A stretch of 64,000 bases of DNA from Labyrinthula sp. Ha (Eukaryota; Sar; Bigyra; Labyrinthulida; Labyrinthulaceae): the NCBI GenBank assembly GCA_015227615.1, contig JAALGZ010000016.1, positions 186,001 through 250,000 of the forward strand. Direction: 5' to 3'. This document shows, piece by piece, positions 30,608 to 44,200 of this stretch. The notes beneath the pieces are model-generated. The model was not told the origin of the DNA. It saw only the letters and a list, made by a program, of their open reading frames with translations, and searched no databases. A program made the translations under genes and the position numbers. Each line of letters starts with the position of its first letter. Positions within the stretch are counted from its first letter, which is position 1.

Positions 30608-33600
30608 GATGGTTAGGTAGTTCTAAATTACATTCATTATTTCGTCCATATCATTGACGATTATTACGGTTGTTCGACCCTTACTTGAGTCATTCAAGTG
30701 CGAAGACGAAAGTTACTCAAAAATATTAAAGCTATAGTGCTGTCACCTGCACTTAAGAGCAGCCAAGAGGGAAAATACACAATGTATAGTTAATTGAGTC
30801 GCTTCTTAAGAAGTTAGTCTTATCTTTCTTAATGGAAGCCCGGTTGACCCAAGTTGTCAAGTAATATGTCTTCTTTCCTGGAATATACTAAAACGTGTCT
30901 TGAAAAAATGGATACCTGAAACAAGCCAAATGAAGTAAGGGAAAGCAGCCTTTGGTTTATTTAAATTTGAACCCTTGATCTTTACTTAAACAAATATCTG
31001 AAGGAAGTACGAAAATACAGCGCACATTACGAGACGGTGGCCTTAGAGAAAAATGTCTTATCAATTTGTCAATATAAACGAAACAAAGCTATGTGCCTAT
31101 CGGATAGGCCATTTAGGCAATAGATAACTTCTAAAAGTTTTTTTTGTCACAAAAAATAAATTCAAATTTAATTATCTAGCTTTTCCTATCATGAAAATCT
31201 AGTTGTGAGTAGACTCTGAATATATTTCATTACTTTGTTTCCAAATAACCTTCGAACACCGTAGTGGCAACATGTCTACTCTAATCCAGTTAGTGAAAAG
31301 TCTAAATTGTTGCCTTAATCAAATGTTGGGTATTTTGGAACTTTGATTAAAATATCCTGATATTGATATGATTCATTTCATGTAACTTTGAAACAAACTT
31401 CATGAAGTCAGCGTTTGATCTTACCGCGGAGAAGATGTGTTCAAACTCCAGCCTGTCAATCTTCGGAAGATGTAGCGCTCATAACTATATAAGAAATGAT
31501 GTTCTCAGAAAAAAACCTTCCAACTTAGCAACTAACAGTCACAAATAGCATAGTTTGATAGTCTAGGATATAGGGTTTTACCCATAAAAGGTGAGTTTTT
31601 ACTCAAGTAATATGAAATTAGTATCTTTTAACAAAACTTTTCTCATGAATATAACATTTTCTTATTGTTATGATGTTTAAGTATGTAGAGCTTGTTCATC
31701 AACACACGTTAAGAATTCTAACTTCTCACAACCAGAGTGAGCTTCTAAGAACAATGTTCATAGTCTTCGTCTGCATATGATTGAGCAGGAACCTGATTTG
31801 CTATGTCGCGGACGTTAAGTACTTTCCAATCTTTTGAGAATACACTGATTTCATAAAAAACTTCTTTTCCAACTCCTGCCTCTGACTTATCCCCTGTGTC
31901 TTGATTAGCTATTGATTAGTTTTTAATTTTCATTAATTACATTCAACCTTCAGGTTTCAGAAAAATTATCAAGAATTCAATTACTTATTTGTTGATTCCT
32001 TTTATCACCAAGAAACTTAGAGTTTGTTTTTCATAGCTAATGTTTCTGACTTTGTTCTTTTTATCCTTTGGGAACCAAGAAGCATTCGAAATAGTTGGAG
32101 AATCATCGGAACCAATCAATGAGAAAATACAGTTAAAAACCTGAACAATGAACCAGGTACGACCCCTATTTACTTGCCCCTTGCGACCAAGGCATTTAGC
32201 GGGGATTAAAACAGCTTTTTGTTAGCTCCCATCTAGATGATGAAGACAAGCTTAATTTCTTCGATCAAGTACTCTGTGAGATAAATAGAATGAAGTATTG
32301 AATGAAGGTTTTACAAGCCTTATGAATTGTTTGTTTTCTATGGATTGACTTGTGTTGCAGTATTTAAGCTGGTTAAGTCAAGTATTTCTTATTTGCCTCT
32401 TTTGGTCGACGAACTATCTATCCCTTACATCAAAGGCGATTGTGCTTAACTTACTTAACTATTTCCAACTAGTCTTAAGGTTTAAACTACCTTATGAATA
32501 CTCATTTGCTTTTTTATGTATTTAAGTCTCAGGCTGATTAGTATCTTCCCATGGATCTCTCTAAACCTGCTGTATTTATAGAAAAGTGTTGTTGGGTCAC
32601 AAAGTTAGTCCTTAGCTATTTGTACAAGATAAGAGTAGACACAACAACTACTTAACTAACTATTTCCACTATATGTGTTAAGTATCACGTGTGGTTAGGC
32701 TGCTCGAGTAACCTTTCATACATATCCTGCTATTCCTAAGCGCCAGTTTCGTCGCTTCCCCAGAAAGAGCTTATTTTATTTCATAACTTTACTGGTTATC
32801 GAACCAGTGTTCATAAGCTTAGACCCAAGATTATGTATCAACGTCTTACGGTCACAATCAGCACTTAGTGTCTTTAAAGTTCCTGGGTTTGGCGTCCTGC
32901 AACTGCACATTACCGGAATATTTCTTGGTCCAATGTCCCAGTTTTACCGCACTACGTAGAACACAAGTGCGGAAGAAGGAAAATTTAGCTATACATCCCG
33001 CTACGACATGGCCCATCTATGAGAGATCCTTAAAATCTTCAGGTTTGATCCTCCACATCGAGGTTATCTTCTTCTGCAGAATCATTAAAAAAGTTGTCTC
33101 TGTAGCTGTTCTCTAATTGATATGTCCACTATTAGCTCCTGGCCATCAAAGGAGAGGAATTATCACTTCCAAGAAAATTTGACATTCGAAGAAACTTTGG
33201 AAATACCTGTGGGATTCAGAGCAGTAACATTTCGAGAGAGAATTCATCAGTAGCGAATGAATCTCTCAAGATCAGCCCAAGAGCTCTTAATCGCTGGCAA
33301 TTGGCGCAAAACCTAAAATTTATTTTCTCAGAATTTCATAAGACATAAAGGGCAAACCCCGTGAGGACTTTAGCAAAAAAAATCATACTGGCAGTTTCCT
33401 AAGGCGGATCTAGCAACATAGCTGTAGCAAAATCTTAATCTCTGTATATAAGAGCAAAGATAACTCTTGAATCGCTTCACTACACTTTGCCTCTGTGGGC
33501 TTAAGAGTGTACTTAGCTTAAAATCTGTTTTTTCTTTAGTGTTTCAGTCTAACCAGCTGTTTCCAGAAAAAGCCTTGTTCATTGGAGAACTTTTTTTCTT

Positions 33601-34437
33601 AGGCAAGAATCAATCTTCAATTCGTTTTTGCTAATTCCCAGGAGATGAGCGAGACCCCTAAGGGTACTGTTATATTCAAGACTCAATAGAAAATAACACC
33701 AACCGTTTTCAGACTACAAATTCTGCATAAGAGGCACACAACAGTTCTTAGTATCCGTAAGTGGCCTAAGCTGAGCAACTCCATTTTCGCTTTGGGTATT
33801 TTGTATGCTGGTCATAGAAATCATCATTGTGTTTGTCTCGATAAGACGAAGGAATGCCTTTGATGAGCATTATTCCACGAGGAAAGGTGATGCCACATTT
33901 TTGCTTGTTTTTGAGGGGGCCTACTTGGAGACTGGAAACCCTTCGGTCTTAGAAGAAAGGCGCAATAGGTCCAAAACCCTTTCTTACGTTGGGTGAAACT
34001 TGAACCCACTAAACCAACTCCCTGGCAAGCTTTCTTGCCATGACACTGAAAACTTGAATTAATATTACTTCAAAGAATAAATCATTTCAAAGCTTCTAAC
34101 CTTACCCATAAGGGCTTGACGAGTTTGGGGGGGGTTACAGCAGATACTACTTCCTGAGCGTTTTCCTGGCACTCTTTTTTTTCTTAACAGTTGAGAAAAC
34201 ACTGTTGCGAGTTTTAAGTGGTATGTCCTTTTGCTAAGAATTCAACTCGACCGAGATCACTTTTCTCACGGGCAAAGAGTTTTTAGTTCAACTTAGAGAG
34301 ATGTAGTGACTGCATCCTACGTTCATAGTTCCCGAACCATCAAAAGAAGTGCTTCAAACGAGATACAGGCCCACCAAACCTAGAACGCCCCCTAAGAATG
34401 TCAAAACATTGTTTATTATTAGATTGGAACCTAAAAT
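30608..34437. other. 3.8 kb without a recognisable intact gene
   Basis: No frame longer than about 105 codons outside the ATPase shadow and no clear domain. The minus strand near 32.9-33.0 kb has a weak resemblance to a gag zinc knuckle, so this may be the remains of another retroelement; the evidence is too thin for a call. A GGGGGGGG run lies near 34128. Confidence 0.4.
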
Positions 34438-37400
34438 CTATGCTTTGGTTGGTGCCTCGGTCTTAGCCTTCTTAAGAGCAAGTCTTCTGTCGTCAGCCAG
34501 CTTCTGCCTTGCTAGTTCTTCTCGCTCCAGCTTATCCGCAACCTTCTTTTCTGCCACTGCAACCATTCCCTTTGTTCCAAACTTATATAGTTCACATAAA
34601 ACCACAGTTCCAATTCCACCCAAAATAGCTGCTAGCCATCCTTCCCCTCCAATTTCGGCCCCATAGAGTTCCAAAATTTGATCACTCAACCCAGGGATAA
34701 ACACCGCACAGTATAGAGCAATCTGAGCAAAAAGAATTGCCTTCTGCATAGAGGTATTTGACCACATGTCAACCCACACAGGCTCAGTGAATGATCTAGA
34801 AGTATATGCACGGATGTTTTCCGAATATACCAAAGAAATAAATGCTGTTGTTCTCGCATACGCCAATTTCTCAATCTGTCCATCTTCAAGTTCTTCCTCA
34901 ACTGCATTATCGCAATCCCCACCACAAAACAAGTTAGCAATGTCTGGAACGGTGAATGTACTATCAAGATAGTAGTCCAAAGCCCATAAGTAGACAGTAG
35001 TTGTAGAAATTGTCAGGATAACTGCGTTCATAACAACACCCTGCCATTGCCACAACAATAACACGGGTTGTCCTTTTGGTCTTGGACGATCCTTCAAAAT
35101 GTCTCTTGCAACCTTTTCCATACCTAGCGCAATACTTGGTGGCAAATCTGTCACAAGAATCATAAACAGAATTTGCAAAGGCGTTCTCATAACAGGAATG
35201 TTGGCAACGATACAAAGAAAAATTTGCGCAACTTCCGCCACATGCACAGACATAATAAAGGCAATGAACTTTTGAATTCCAGCGTAAATGATTCTTCCCT
35301 TCTCCACAGCTTTGACAATGGAGCAAAAGTTGTCATCCGTTAAAACCATATCACTTGCTCCCTTTGCCACCTCAGTTCCTTGAATTCCCATAGCCACCCC
35401 AATATCAGCTTTCTTTAAAGCTGGTGCGTCGTTGACACCATCACCTGTCATAGCAGATACCAAACCTTGTCTCTGAAGGGACTTAACGATTTGTAACTTG
35501 TCTTCAGGTTGTGCTCTAGCAAACACTTTCACTGTCTTAGTAAGATGATCAATTTCCTCCTCGGCAATGTAGTCCCCAGTAGGTCGCAACTTACCACAAT
35601 CAAGAGCACATGCTTCTTCATCGTCATCTGAAAGTAGAATATTAACATTATGAGCTATAGCCTTTGCAGTAGGAAGATAATCTCCTGTAATCATAACAAC
35701 ACGAATATGACCTCCTTGAGCATCAAGTACAGCTTGTGGTACTCCATCTCTCTCAGGATCAATACTTGCAACCAGACCAAGCAGGATAAGACCAGGTTGC
35801 TTAACTAAGGATTCAAACTTCTGATCAGTACTCCAATCAAGATCTTTATCCTTTGGATCAAAAGGCATTTTCTCAATTGGCCTAATAGCTATTGCCAATA
35901 CTCTCAAGGCCTCTGCACTTAGCTCATCAACTCTCTGAAGCACCTTGTCTTTATCCTCTTGCGAGAGTGGTACAACATCCCCAGAAGGAGTCGTCCAGCT
36001 ATCGCAGTCCTTCAAGATAAAATTTGGTGCACCCTTTACATTCGCAACATGAGTAGGATTAGCAGACTTGAATATACCAGGAAAAGTTGTTTTTGCATAT
36101 GCATTTGATCCCTTACTGTCGTTCAGCTCAGACACCGTAAGCATCATTTTTCTGGCAGAGCTGAACGGCACTTGAAATACTCTTGGCATGTTAGCCTCAA
36201 GGTCGTGTGAATATCGGCCAACCTTGGCAGCAGCTACTACGATTGGTGCTTCACTTGAGTTTCCTTGAGGTACCCACTTAGTTGTGCCATCATCTGGATC
36301 AGTTTCTTGAGTAACTTTTGTGTCAGAACACATGACAGCTGATGACAGTGCGCTAATAACACTAACATCTTCTACTGCATTATCACTAGTTCCCTTCAAG
36401 GTAATCTTCCCAACAGTTGGGTCAAAACCCTTACCACTGACATTATAGTCTTGCCCTGAAGCCCACATCTTAACCATGGTCATCTTTCCTTCAGTTAGTG
36501 TTCCAGTCTTATCAGTACAAATAACGGAAGCGCAACCCAGGGTTTCAACAGCAGCAATTCTTCTTACCAAGACGTTCTCCTTTACCATATCGGAGCAACC
36601 GGTGGAGAGCGAAATGGTTACACAAAGTGGAATACCTTCAGGAATAGCGGCAACCGCTAGAGTAACTGAGATCAGAACCATATAAATCAATACATCTGCA
36701 GTATCATTTTCGAGAGGGTAATTGATGTTATATACACCCCTTGCCGCACCAATAATGAACAGGATGACACAACCGATGATTGCAAAAACACCAATGGTGA
36801 CACCAAGCTCATTGATAGAGGCTTGTAATGGTGTTTGATCAGCCTTGGTGTCAGGTAGTCCACAAGGTCCAGTTTTCTTCTTAGCTTTTTTTTGTTGTCC
36901 TGCAGGGAGAGGTTTACCATCAGGTCCCTTTTCCTCCTTATTATCAGAATCAGCAAGTAGCTTCGCAATCTTCCCCACTCTAGTATTCATACCGATTTCA
37001 ACAACAAACGCCTTACACTTTCCGTTGGTACACATACAACTACTGAATGCCATGTTCTCTGGAGTAAGCTTTTCATGTCCACCATCTCCTCCTGTCTTTT
37101 TCTTCATTCTTGCAAACTTATTAACATCATCAGGCTCTCCTGTAAGAAGCATTTCATTTACCGCTAAATCGTCAGCTACAATAAGTCTCAAATCTGCAGG
37201 TACAATATCTCCAACTTGAAGTGCTACGATATCTCCCTTGCAAATCTTGACGGAAGGAATTTGCTGCTCCTTTCCATCCCTAATAACAGTCGCTTTCGGT
37301 TGACTCAACTTTGATAGCGCTTCAAGTGCTCCCGCAGCTGAGTTCTCAGTAACTGCCCCAATTCCAGCATTAATGAAGACGATTATGAAAATAGCAACTG

Positions 37401-37884
37401 GAGAAGTATAACTCGTCCAATCGTCCCTTCTTGGTCCGGTAACGTTTACAAGCAAAGATGCAAACGCAGCTATAACCAAAAGCAAAATGATTAAATTAAG
37501 CAACTGGATTAGAAACAACGTGAATAGAGAGGGCCTCTTTGGTTTTTCTAGCTCGTTTGGACCATCTCTCTCAAACCTGGCCTTTGCCTCAGATTCGGTA
37601 AGTCCTTCAGTCTCAGACGACTTCAAAATTTCTGCAAGTTGCTTCGGAGTAAGTTTATCCCAATCTACTTCTTTTCCTTCCTTCGCTTCTTTTACTCTTA
37701 GCAAGTTTGCAGCTGAGAGGTAACTCTCTTTTCTTGTAACATTGATCTGTTCTGCACAAATAATTCAAAAATAGAAAGTACTTTCATGCTCTTTGAAAAC
37801 TTCGTCTGCATATTCTCCATCAGTTTTTGCGCCTACATTGTGTAAGGCCCCGTGGTCTTGTCCACCTACTATATTTTCAGCCAT
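34438..37884 (-). CDS. P-type cation-transporting ATPase (P2 group, Ca2+-ATPase-like), one 30-nt intron
   Basis: Exon 1 runs from ATG 37884 to 37782 (MAENIVGGQDHGALHN...); a 30-nt intron follows and the main exon ends at 34438, giving about 1138 residues. It pumps cations across a membrane using a phospho-Asp cycle. It shows the N-terminal cation ATPase domain (LTPKQLAEIL), the A-domain loop (LLTGEP), M4 motif AAIPEGIP, phosphorylation site ICTDKTGTLTEG (Asp about 448), hinge MTGDGVNDAP and about ten membrane segments. Overall it resembles SERCA/P2A pumps. However, the M5 and M6 positions that are Asn in SERCA (SSNVGEV, WVNLVTD) read MSVHVAEV and FMILVTD here, so ion choice is open (Ca2+, Na+ or another). 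It ends in a basic, Lys/Ala-rich tail. A double palindrome lies 167 bp upstream. Confidence 0.92.
37752..37781 (-). other. 30-nt intron
   Basis: Donor GTACTTTC, acceptor TTTGTGCAG on the minus strand. Splicing joins CAT GAA A to AA CAG ATC and gives an ATG start to the ATPase frame, which otherwise has no upstream ATG. Without splicing, exon 1 stops within the intron (TGA). Confidence 0.85.
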
Positions 37885-38050
37885 ATCTGTAGTCTAGAAC
37901 TCCTCAAAATTATCAAAAAGATCTTATTTTGCTCTTGTTTCGAACTTTGCTTTCCTTTGGATACTTTGTGATTTGATTGGTTACGTGAATTAAACCGACA
38001 AGATTTTCTTGGTGACGATTCGGTACTCCGGCAAACTGCACAAATTTCTT

Positions 38051-38069
38051 GGCCATGTGGCCCATATGG
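38051..38069. promoter_or_regulatory. GGCCATGTGGCC plus overlapping CCATATGG
   Basis: Two overlapping E-box-like sites about 170 bp upstream of the ATPase start, of the same form as GGCCATATGGCC in front of DHODH. Likely a transcription factor site; the factor is unknown. Confidence 0.35.
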
Positions 38070-38269
38070 TACAGTCTCTTATCAAAACAAACATTAACGG
38101 TAGTGCAATACTGTTTCTTCTCTAACAGAGCATATACTTGTAGCCCTGTGTTAAACTCATTGAACATATTACTTACCGGTAATTACCGGTTTATTGTAAA
38201 GAAATCGTATTCCTGCTTCTCCCGGAGAAAGTGGAAACTGGGGAAGTTCTATTCTTGGGAAACTTAATG

Positions 38270-41200
38270 AATAAAGCCCAAATTTTAATAGAAATCATAA
38301 CTTCCACAACTAGTTTGTCGGCCTAGACTTGGGTTGTAAAGCTTTCTAATTTAGGTCTCATTTCGGAAACAAAATTCTTCTTTCTTACGGTTTATAAACA
38401 CGTAATCGCAGAGTTAACATAAAAGACCGACTTTGGGAGATAAATAAGAATTGGGTTTAAGTACAGAAGAGCAAGCTCTACACATAAGTTGTCTGTAGGT
38501 TTCGATTCCATAAAGGTTGTTCACAAAAAAAAAATTGAGATGAAAGAGTTGTTCTTTTTGGTTTACAAACAAAGAGAGGTTAAGCAAAGAAAAGAGTTGT
38601 AAAACATGAGGGCAGCTATAATGAAGTTTTTTTTGGTTTCAGAGAAACTTTTGCCTTGTTAGTTAGGTTTTAATTTATTGTCTTAAAGCTTATATTATTA
38701 CTTTCTTCAAGGGGAGAGCTGTGCATGTTTTTCAGTGATGAGTGTAACCAAACGGTAGTAATGTTTGATGCCCTTCATCCAATGGACATTAACTCTCCTA
38801 AAGATCAGAACAAATACTTTGATCTCATGTCAGTTCACCTAGTGTAAAATTATGCATCAGTATTGATCTTTCTTTTCTCTGGATTTATATCAAAACTTGG
38901 ATGATTATAATGGGAAAACAATTTAGTCTGGTTGGTTCATGGAGAATTTGGAGATATAAACCTTAAGAAAGTTTTATTGTGAAATATGTTTGTACATTTC
39001 TCCCGTGATCTTATTCCAGAATTGCTTACCTCCAACTCAAATACTTTCTGAGCTCTTGGCATAAGATTTTCCTTCATGAGTCCAACCCCCTAAGTTATAC
39101 ATTGGAAGAACAAAAGTCCGTCCACAACATCCCACGCTACTTCAAATCATCTACAAGACAAGCTCTGCGCTTTAGAATATTCAAAAATATTTTTAACACT
39201 ACTTGCTCAATTGACTTTAACCAAGAACCATATTAGAGGAAAATTCTTGCAACTTTGGTCCAGTATTTAGGAACGAAATTTTCAATACTTTGTCTCGGAA
39301 CCAATCACTATACTTAAAGCCATGCATCATGTACTTCAATGAGAAGCAGTGAAAACGGATTTGGTTTTCACACATGTTATAGTGTATCATACGTTATGAA
39401 AACCAATCTCCACTCCGCGCATTACCTTGAGCAAAGTCTATTTACATAATTTAATTTTTTTTTCTCTGAATAATCTTAATCGTTTAGGAGTAAAGCTTAG
39501 TGTAGATACCTTATTTTACACCTTGGATTTTGAATAGTGCCAGCTGGGCCTCTCCAGGAAGAAAACAAAATGTTTCCAAGAAGAACTTTTACTAAATTTT
39601 TCTCTTGCAAGAAAACGGAAGAAAAAGGTTTAAGGGTCATTACTAGACAACTACTTTTGGTAAGCAATACAACCAAAACTAAGCAACAACTCATTGCAGT
39701 AAGGTGTCCGATGCATCAATAAGAGATCCTTTTCATTTCATATTATTATTTAATTTTTTTAGACTTGGACTGCCTCAAGTCTCAAGAAAGAATAACAACT
39801 TCATAGAATACTAAGATTAGTGTCTGCTCATAGCAGAGAATTACTTCTATCTTGATTTCAACTTTTTTCAACAAAACAGAAGATACATTATTCAAACCGA
39901 TACTCTCAACTATTTAAAGCAAATGAGAGATCTTTTGTCTTTCTACTAAGTCAAAAATGAGTAATGCAAGTATTAATTGACAAGAACATCAGGCAAAGCT
40001 TATATGTCAAAGCTCGCCTGAGCAAAGATATTTTTCTCAACAATTATGTTGAAGATTTTTATTAAATAATAATCTAAGGAACCATAAATAAATTAATCTA
40101 ACTCAGTGAAGTTATCTTTCATGAATTTAAATATACCTAGTATGGTCTAATTTGCCATTCATGCATTCTGAAATAGATACTGGTTTTAGAACATATGTTC
40201 TTTTTGATCTAGACCATTCAATTTTTTCAAAAGAATATAGCATTATCATTCATGAAGTGTGTTTGTAAGGAAATATTTAACGAATATTGTTCAACATTAT
40301 TAAATTCAAGAACTACAAGATAATCTCTTACTTTTTCTTTCTAGGTGAACATGAATTTTGGAAGATATTTCTAAAAGATGAGGATTTACGTCTGCAAATA
40401 ATATGACTCGTAATAAGTGGACCATGTTAAAAGAGTTTTTCCTAATATTTTTTTTGAAATAGGGCTGTCAAGTTATATGTATATTTGCATTTACTTAAGA
40501 TATAAAAAAATCTGAAACACCAGTTCTATAATGGCTACAGAAATGTAGAAAAGAGTTAAATAATGGTTATAATTTAGCAGCTGTAGCTCTTATAGCGAGC
40601 TTAAATATTCTATCGAAGAAAAACATTTCTCTTTTTTGTTGTGAAGGGGTGACCTAAACTATACCACAACTTTCGTTGGTGCAGTGTAATGATAATTTAA
40701 GCTTAACATATTTCTCCACTTGCATAATATCTTTGACTATCTTAATGATTATTGTTTTCAACAACTAGCATAAGAGTATATAAGATAAAAATAAAATAAA
40801 GTGCAGAGAACCATGATTACTGAAAATTGTGTATATATTTTTTGTCGCGAGATATTTTTTGAAATTCTACACTTTTACCCGCCACGTGTTCTACAGCGGA
40901 GAATAACATCTACAAGATGATCTTTTTCAAGGTAACTTACACGGCTGACTGCTTTAGAACTTAAGAATACCTAATTTTAACGACCCCTTTCACTGACTTT
41001 ACTCATTCTTCAGAAGGAAAACATTGAAGCGTGACAACTTAAAGAATAACTCTGTAGGTAATCTGTTTCTTTGCGGCCCTTGGGAATTCACTAAAGCTTA
41101 TTTCCAAGGTAAAGTGCAAGTATATTACTACTCTAACAAACTACAACTAAGTACAACTTTATCCAGACAAGTTGAATATTCAACGTATGTAAATCTGAAT

Positions 41201-44200
41201 CCACATAATGCTTAGATCTGTTTTAGTCATGTGAAACTTTGATCTAGACAATATCAAACAAGCATAGAATACGGACATAAGTCTGGAAGATTATTTTGGG
41301 CAGGTTTTAAGCATTTCTAGAGAAAAGTTTATATTGGGATAGAACGCTGGATCTCCTAATTTCCATGCATGTGATATCTGACAAAATAGCCATTTATTGC
41401 CTACCAGATCTTGCGAATAAAAAGAACAAGTACATCAATGCCTATAGACAAGTTAATTCTGACATAGATGTAATTTGTATAGAGTTCCTAATAAGATACC
41501 CTACTTCCATCTTCTAAGAAAACTTGAAAAAAAATAGTCTTAAGTATTTAATACTCCAGAATAGGTAAAACCAAAGATAAAAACACCTTGAACAATGGTA
41601 CTGAGCTCGTATCATTCCTAGCAGATTTTATATAGCAAGTTTGATGATAGGAAGTATTATTGACTTCTGAAGGAAACATTTTAAACTTAATTGAAATTTT
41701 TTGTTAACGCAGTGCCTTATCCTTCTATGATTCCGAATGGGCAATTAAGAGGTTTTCGTCTCTTCAAGTATCCTTCAAACCATGTTTATTAGCTATTTGG
41801 AAAAGAACCAAACCTATAACTAAAAAAGTATCCCACTACAAAAGTCTATAGCATACGAAGGATATCAACCAAGTGCTTTCAATAGCCCAAATAGAAAAGG
41901 ACGGTCATTGGATGGTATTACTAGCAGGGTATTTCTTGGCCTAACCACTCTAACGTAGTTTCTAGTTGAGACACAATTTCTATTTAATGGATATTATATA
42001 CGTTTATACCAATATTGCTAACTTCGGTAATATTGCTTACAGTATGATAAACCGAAAAAAAAGTTTCGAAGAGAAACAAATACCACCTGGTATTTCTTAT
42101 ATGAACAATGTGTATATGTAATTAAAAATTAATTGGGTAGAACTTCATATTGCCAAGAATGCTTGTTTTGAGAGCCCGTTTGGTACAAAAAAATCGATTG
42201 AGTATGATCCTAGGAACTTGCAATCATATGTAGGAAGTAGGAATTCCACAATCATAATCTTCTATTATGCTCCTTATCGGAGCTCTAAAATCCGAGTTTA
42301 TTCAAACTTGGATTCAAAAATATTATGCTCCACAATACTTATTCTACTCTATTGCGTTGTCCAAGGTTAGTGCTTATTTTATTTCTTCGTGTACTCTTCA
42401 GTGATTCTCGGTGCTATAAACTAAAATATGAATGAAACTTTTTTTTCGATCCTTTCTTTTTACTGGTTGAAATATTTTTTTCTAATCAATCTAGTCTTTT
42501 CACAAAACTTTTATCCAACTTAAACAGAATCATGCTGCAAAAATGCAAAGAAAATTTTTGATTCATTACTTTAGACTTGCATTTTGGTTTAAATTATAAG
42601 TTGTTACATGTTCAACGTTCTTATCACTAATTTTCAATTCATTGGTAAGCAGATAGTCATTCATATCTTCAACTTATGTAAGTATAAAATCACTTGGTTC
42701 AAGCTTTTGCACAATGGGGAAAATATGACTTGAGAATTGAAATTATAAGAAACTATCTAATATAATTCTTCGCATATACTTGTTAGAGGGTCCATGAAAG
42801 AGTTCTGATTGATGATTTTAGAATTTTTGCTCATTTGGCATAAAAACTCTATATTTATGTGTATGTTGATGAGAGCCACAAGCTGAATTATCAGGTTCTT
42901 AGTTTGTATGAAACAATGCTACAAAACCGGTATTAGCGACATTGCGCATGTTCAGTTACAAAGGAGTATGATAGATTTAAAATTATCATGATTGCGTACA
43001 ATACAGTCGGATCCAGAAATCTTGCCATAATTAATCATTGCAACTCAAGCTTAAAAATAACACTTTAGTCAAAGAGCAAGTATACTTGCTACAACGTAGC
43101 TTTTGTTTCCAGCAAGCGACGGTTACTCTTGTCCTCTTCTTATAGTATTTTTCCGACGAATCATGATGACACAACTGAAATTATAGCTACTGTTAACGTA
43201 AGTGAATATGACTTGGCGTCATAGGTGATATGATATGCACAAACGGGAAACTAAATTAAACAATTATTATATATGCTGTTAAGATATTATTCCTAAGATT
43301 CGTCTTCCTGTGATACTCTGGCTGATAACGTAACATTTTCTTGAAGATAGCATCAATACTGATCAGTTACAAATCTCAAGTCACGTATGAAACTAAGAAA
43401 ATAGATTTACTTTTTCAAATTCCTAAGCATAGAGGAGATATACCAGTTTCTTTCTATCATTATTATCTGTAAGATTAAATCAAAATTCATAGTACTATAT
43501 ATCTCCTCAAAGGAAGATCTGATAAACAACTTTTGTATTAAGAAAAAGGATAAAATGTGAATTAAAATATAATTTCTCTGGTGTAGTGTAGCTATGATTT
43601 TTGTGGATACAAATCCAGCTACAGGAACCCCTTTATGCCACAATATAAACATATTTAGCAATATACTTTCTAATGATGAAAATAAACTGCAGTTAACACA
43701 GCCATCTTCTTCTATATACCTTTGATATTTGTTCTTGCTTCCAATTGAGTTACCACAGCAAAAAATCATATCATATCATTTCTCTGTGCATATAATAAAA
43801 AAATTTAACCAGATTCTAACGTTATCTATAGATTAAATAATTTTTCGTATAGGCACAATGAGACGCGCTATTTTTGTTATTAAAAAACGGTGTTTAAACC
43901 ATGGATTTCAAAGAGGTTATAACTAGTATGAGGATGAAAGTATTTGTGTGATACATTGGGGATACAGTTCTTTTCATCAAGAATTATTGTATGCTTCTGC
44001 TAGATCTCACTCATTACACCATATATGATGTCCTTGTAAAGACAATTAGGGAGAACATAAAATAATCCCTCATAAACTGTACGAAAGTGTATTGGCAGGT
44101 TATGGGGGTTAGGTGAGTATATGGTGTGCCACTATTCGTGATCATACACAGCCAATTTTAAGTACCTTTAGAGATACAATAGTGCATAAGATCATTAAAG

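Noticed and set aside
32880-33000. Possible gag zinc-knuckle remnant on the minus strand
   Set aside because: Only a short, imperfect Cys/His pattern with no neighbouring reverse transcriptase or integrase motif that I could support.
33960-34050. tRNA-like box sequence on the minus strand (GGTTCAAGTTTCACCC)
   Set aside because: The A-box-like and B-box-like parts overlap instead of being about 35 nt apart, and no cloverleaf stems could be formed.
43407-43769. Minus-strand frame of 120 codons in the gene-free stretch
   Set aside because: Longest frame there, but composition is that of random AT-rich DNA (many Ile, Phe, Lys, Asn), with no motif and no repeat relation to a known family.
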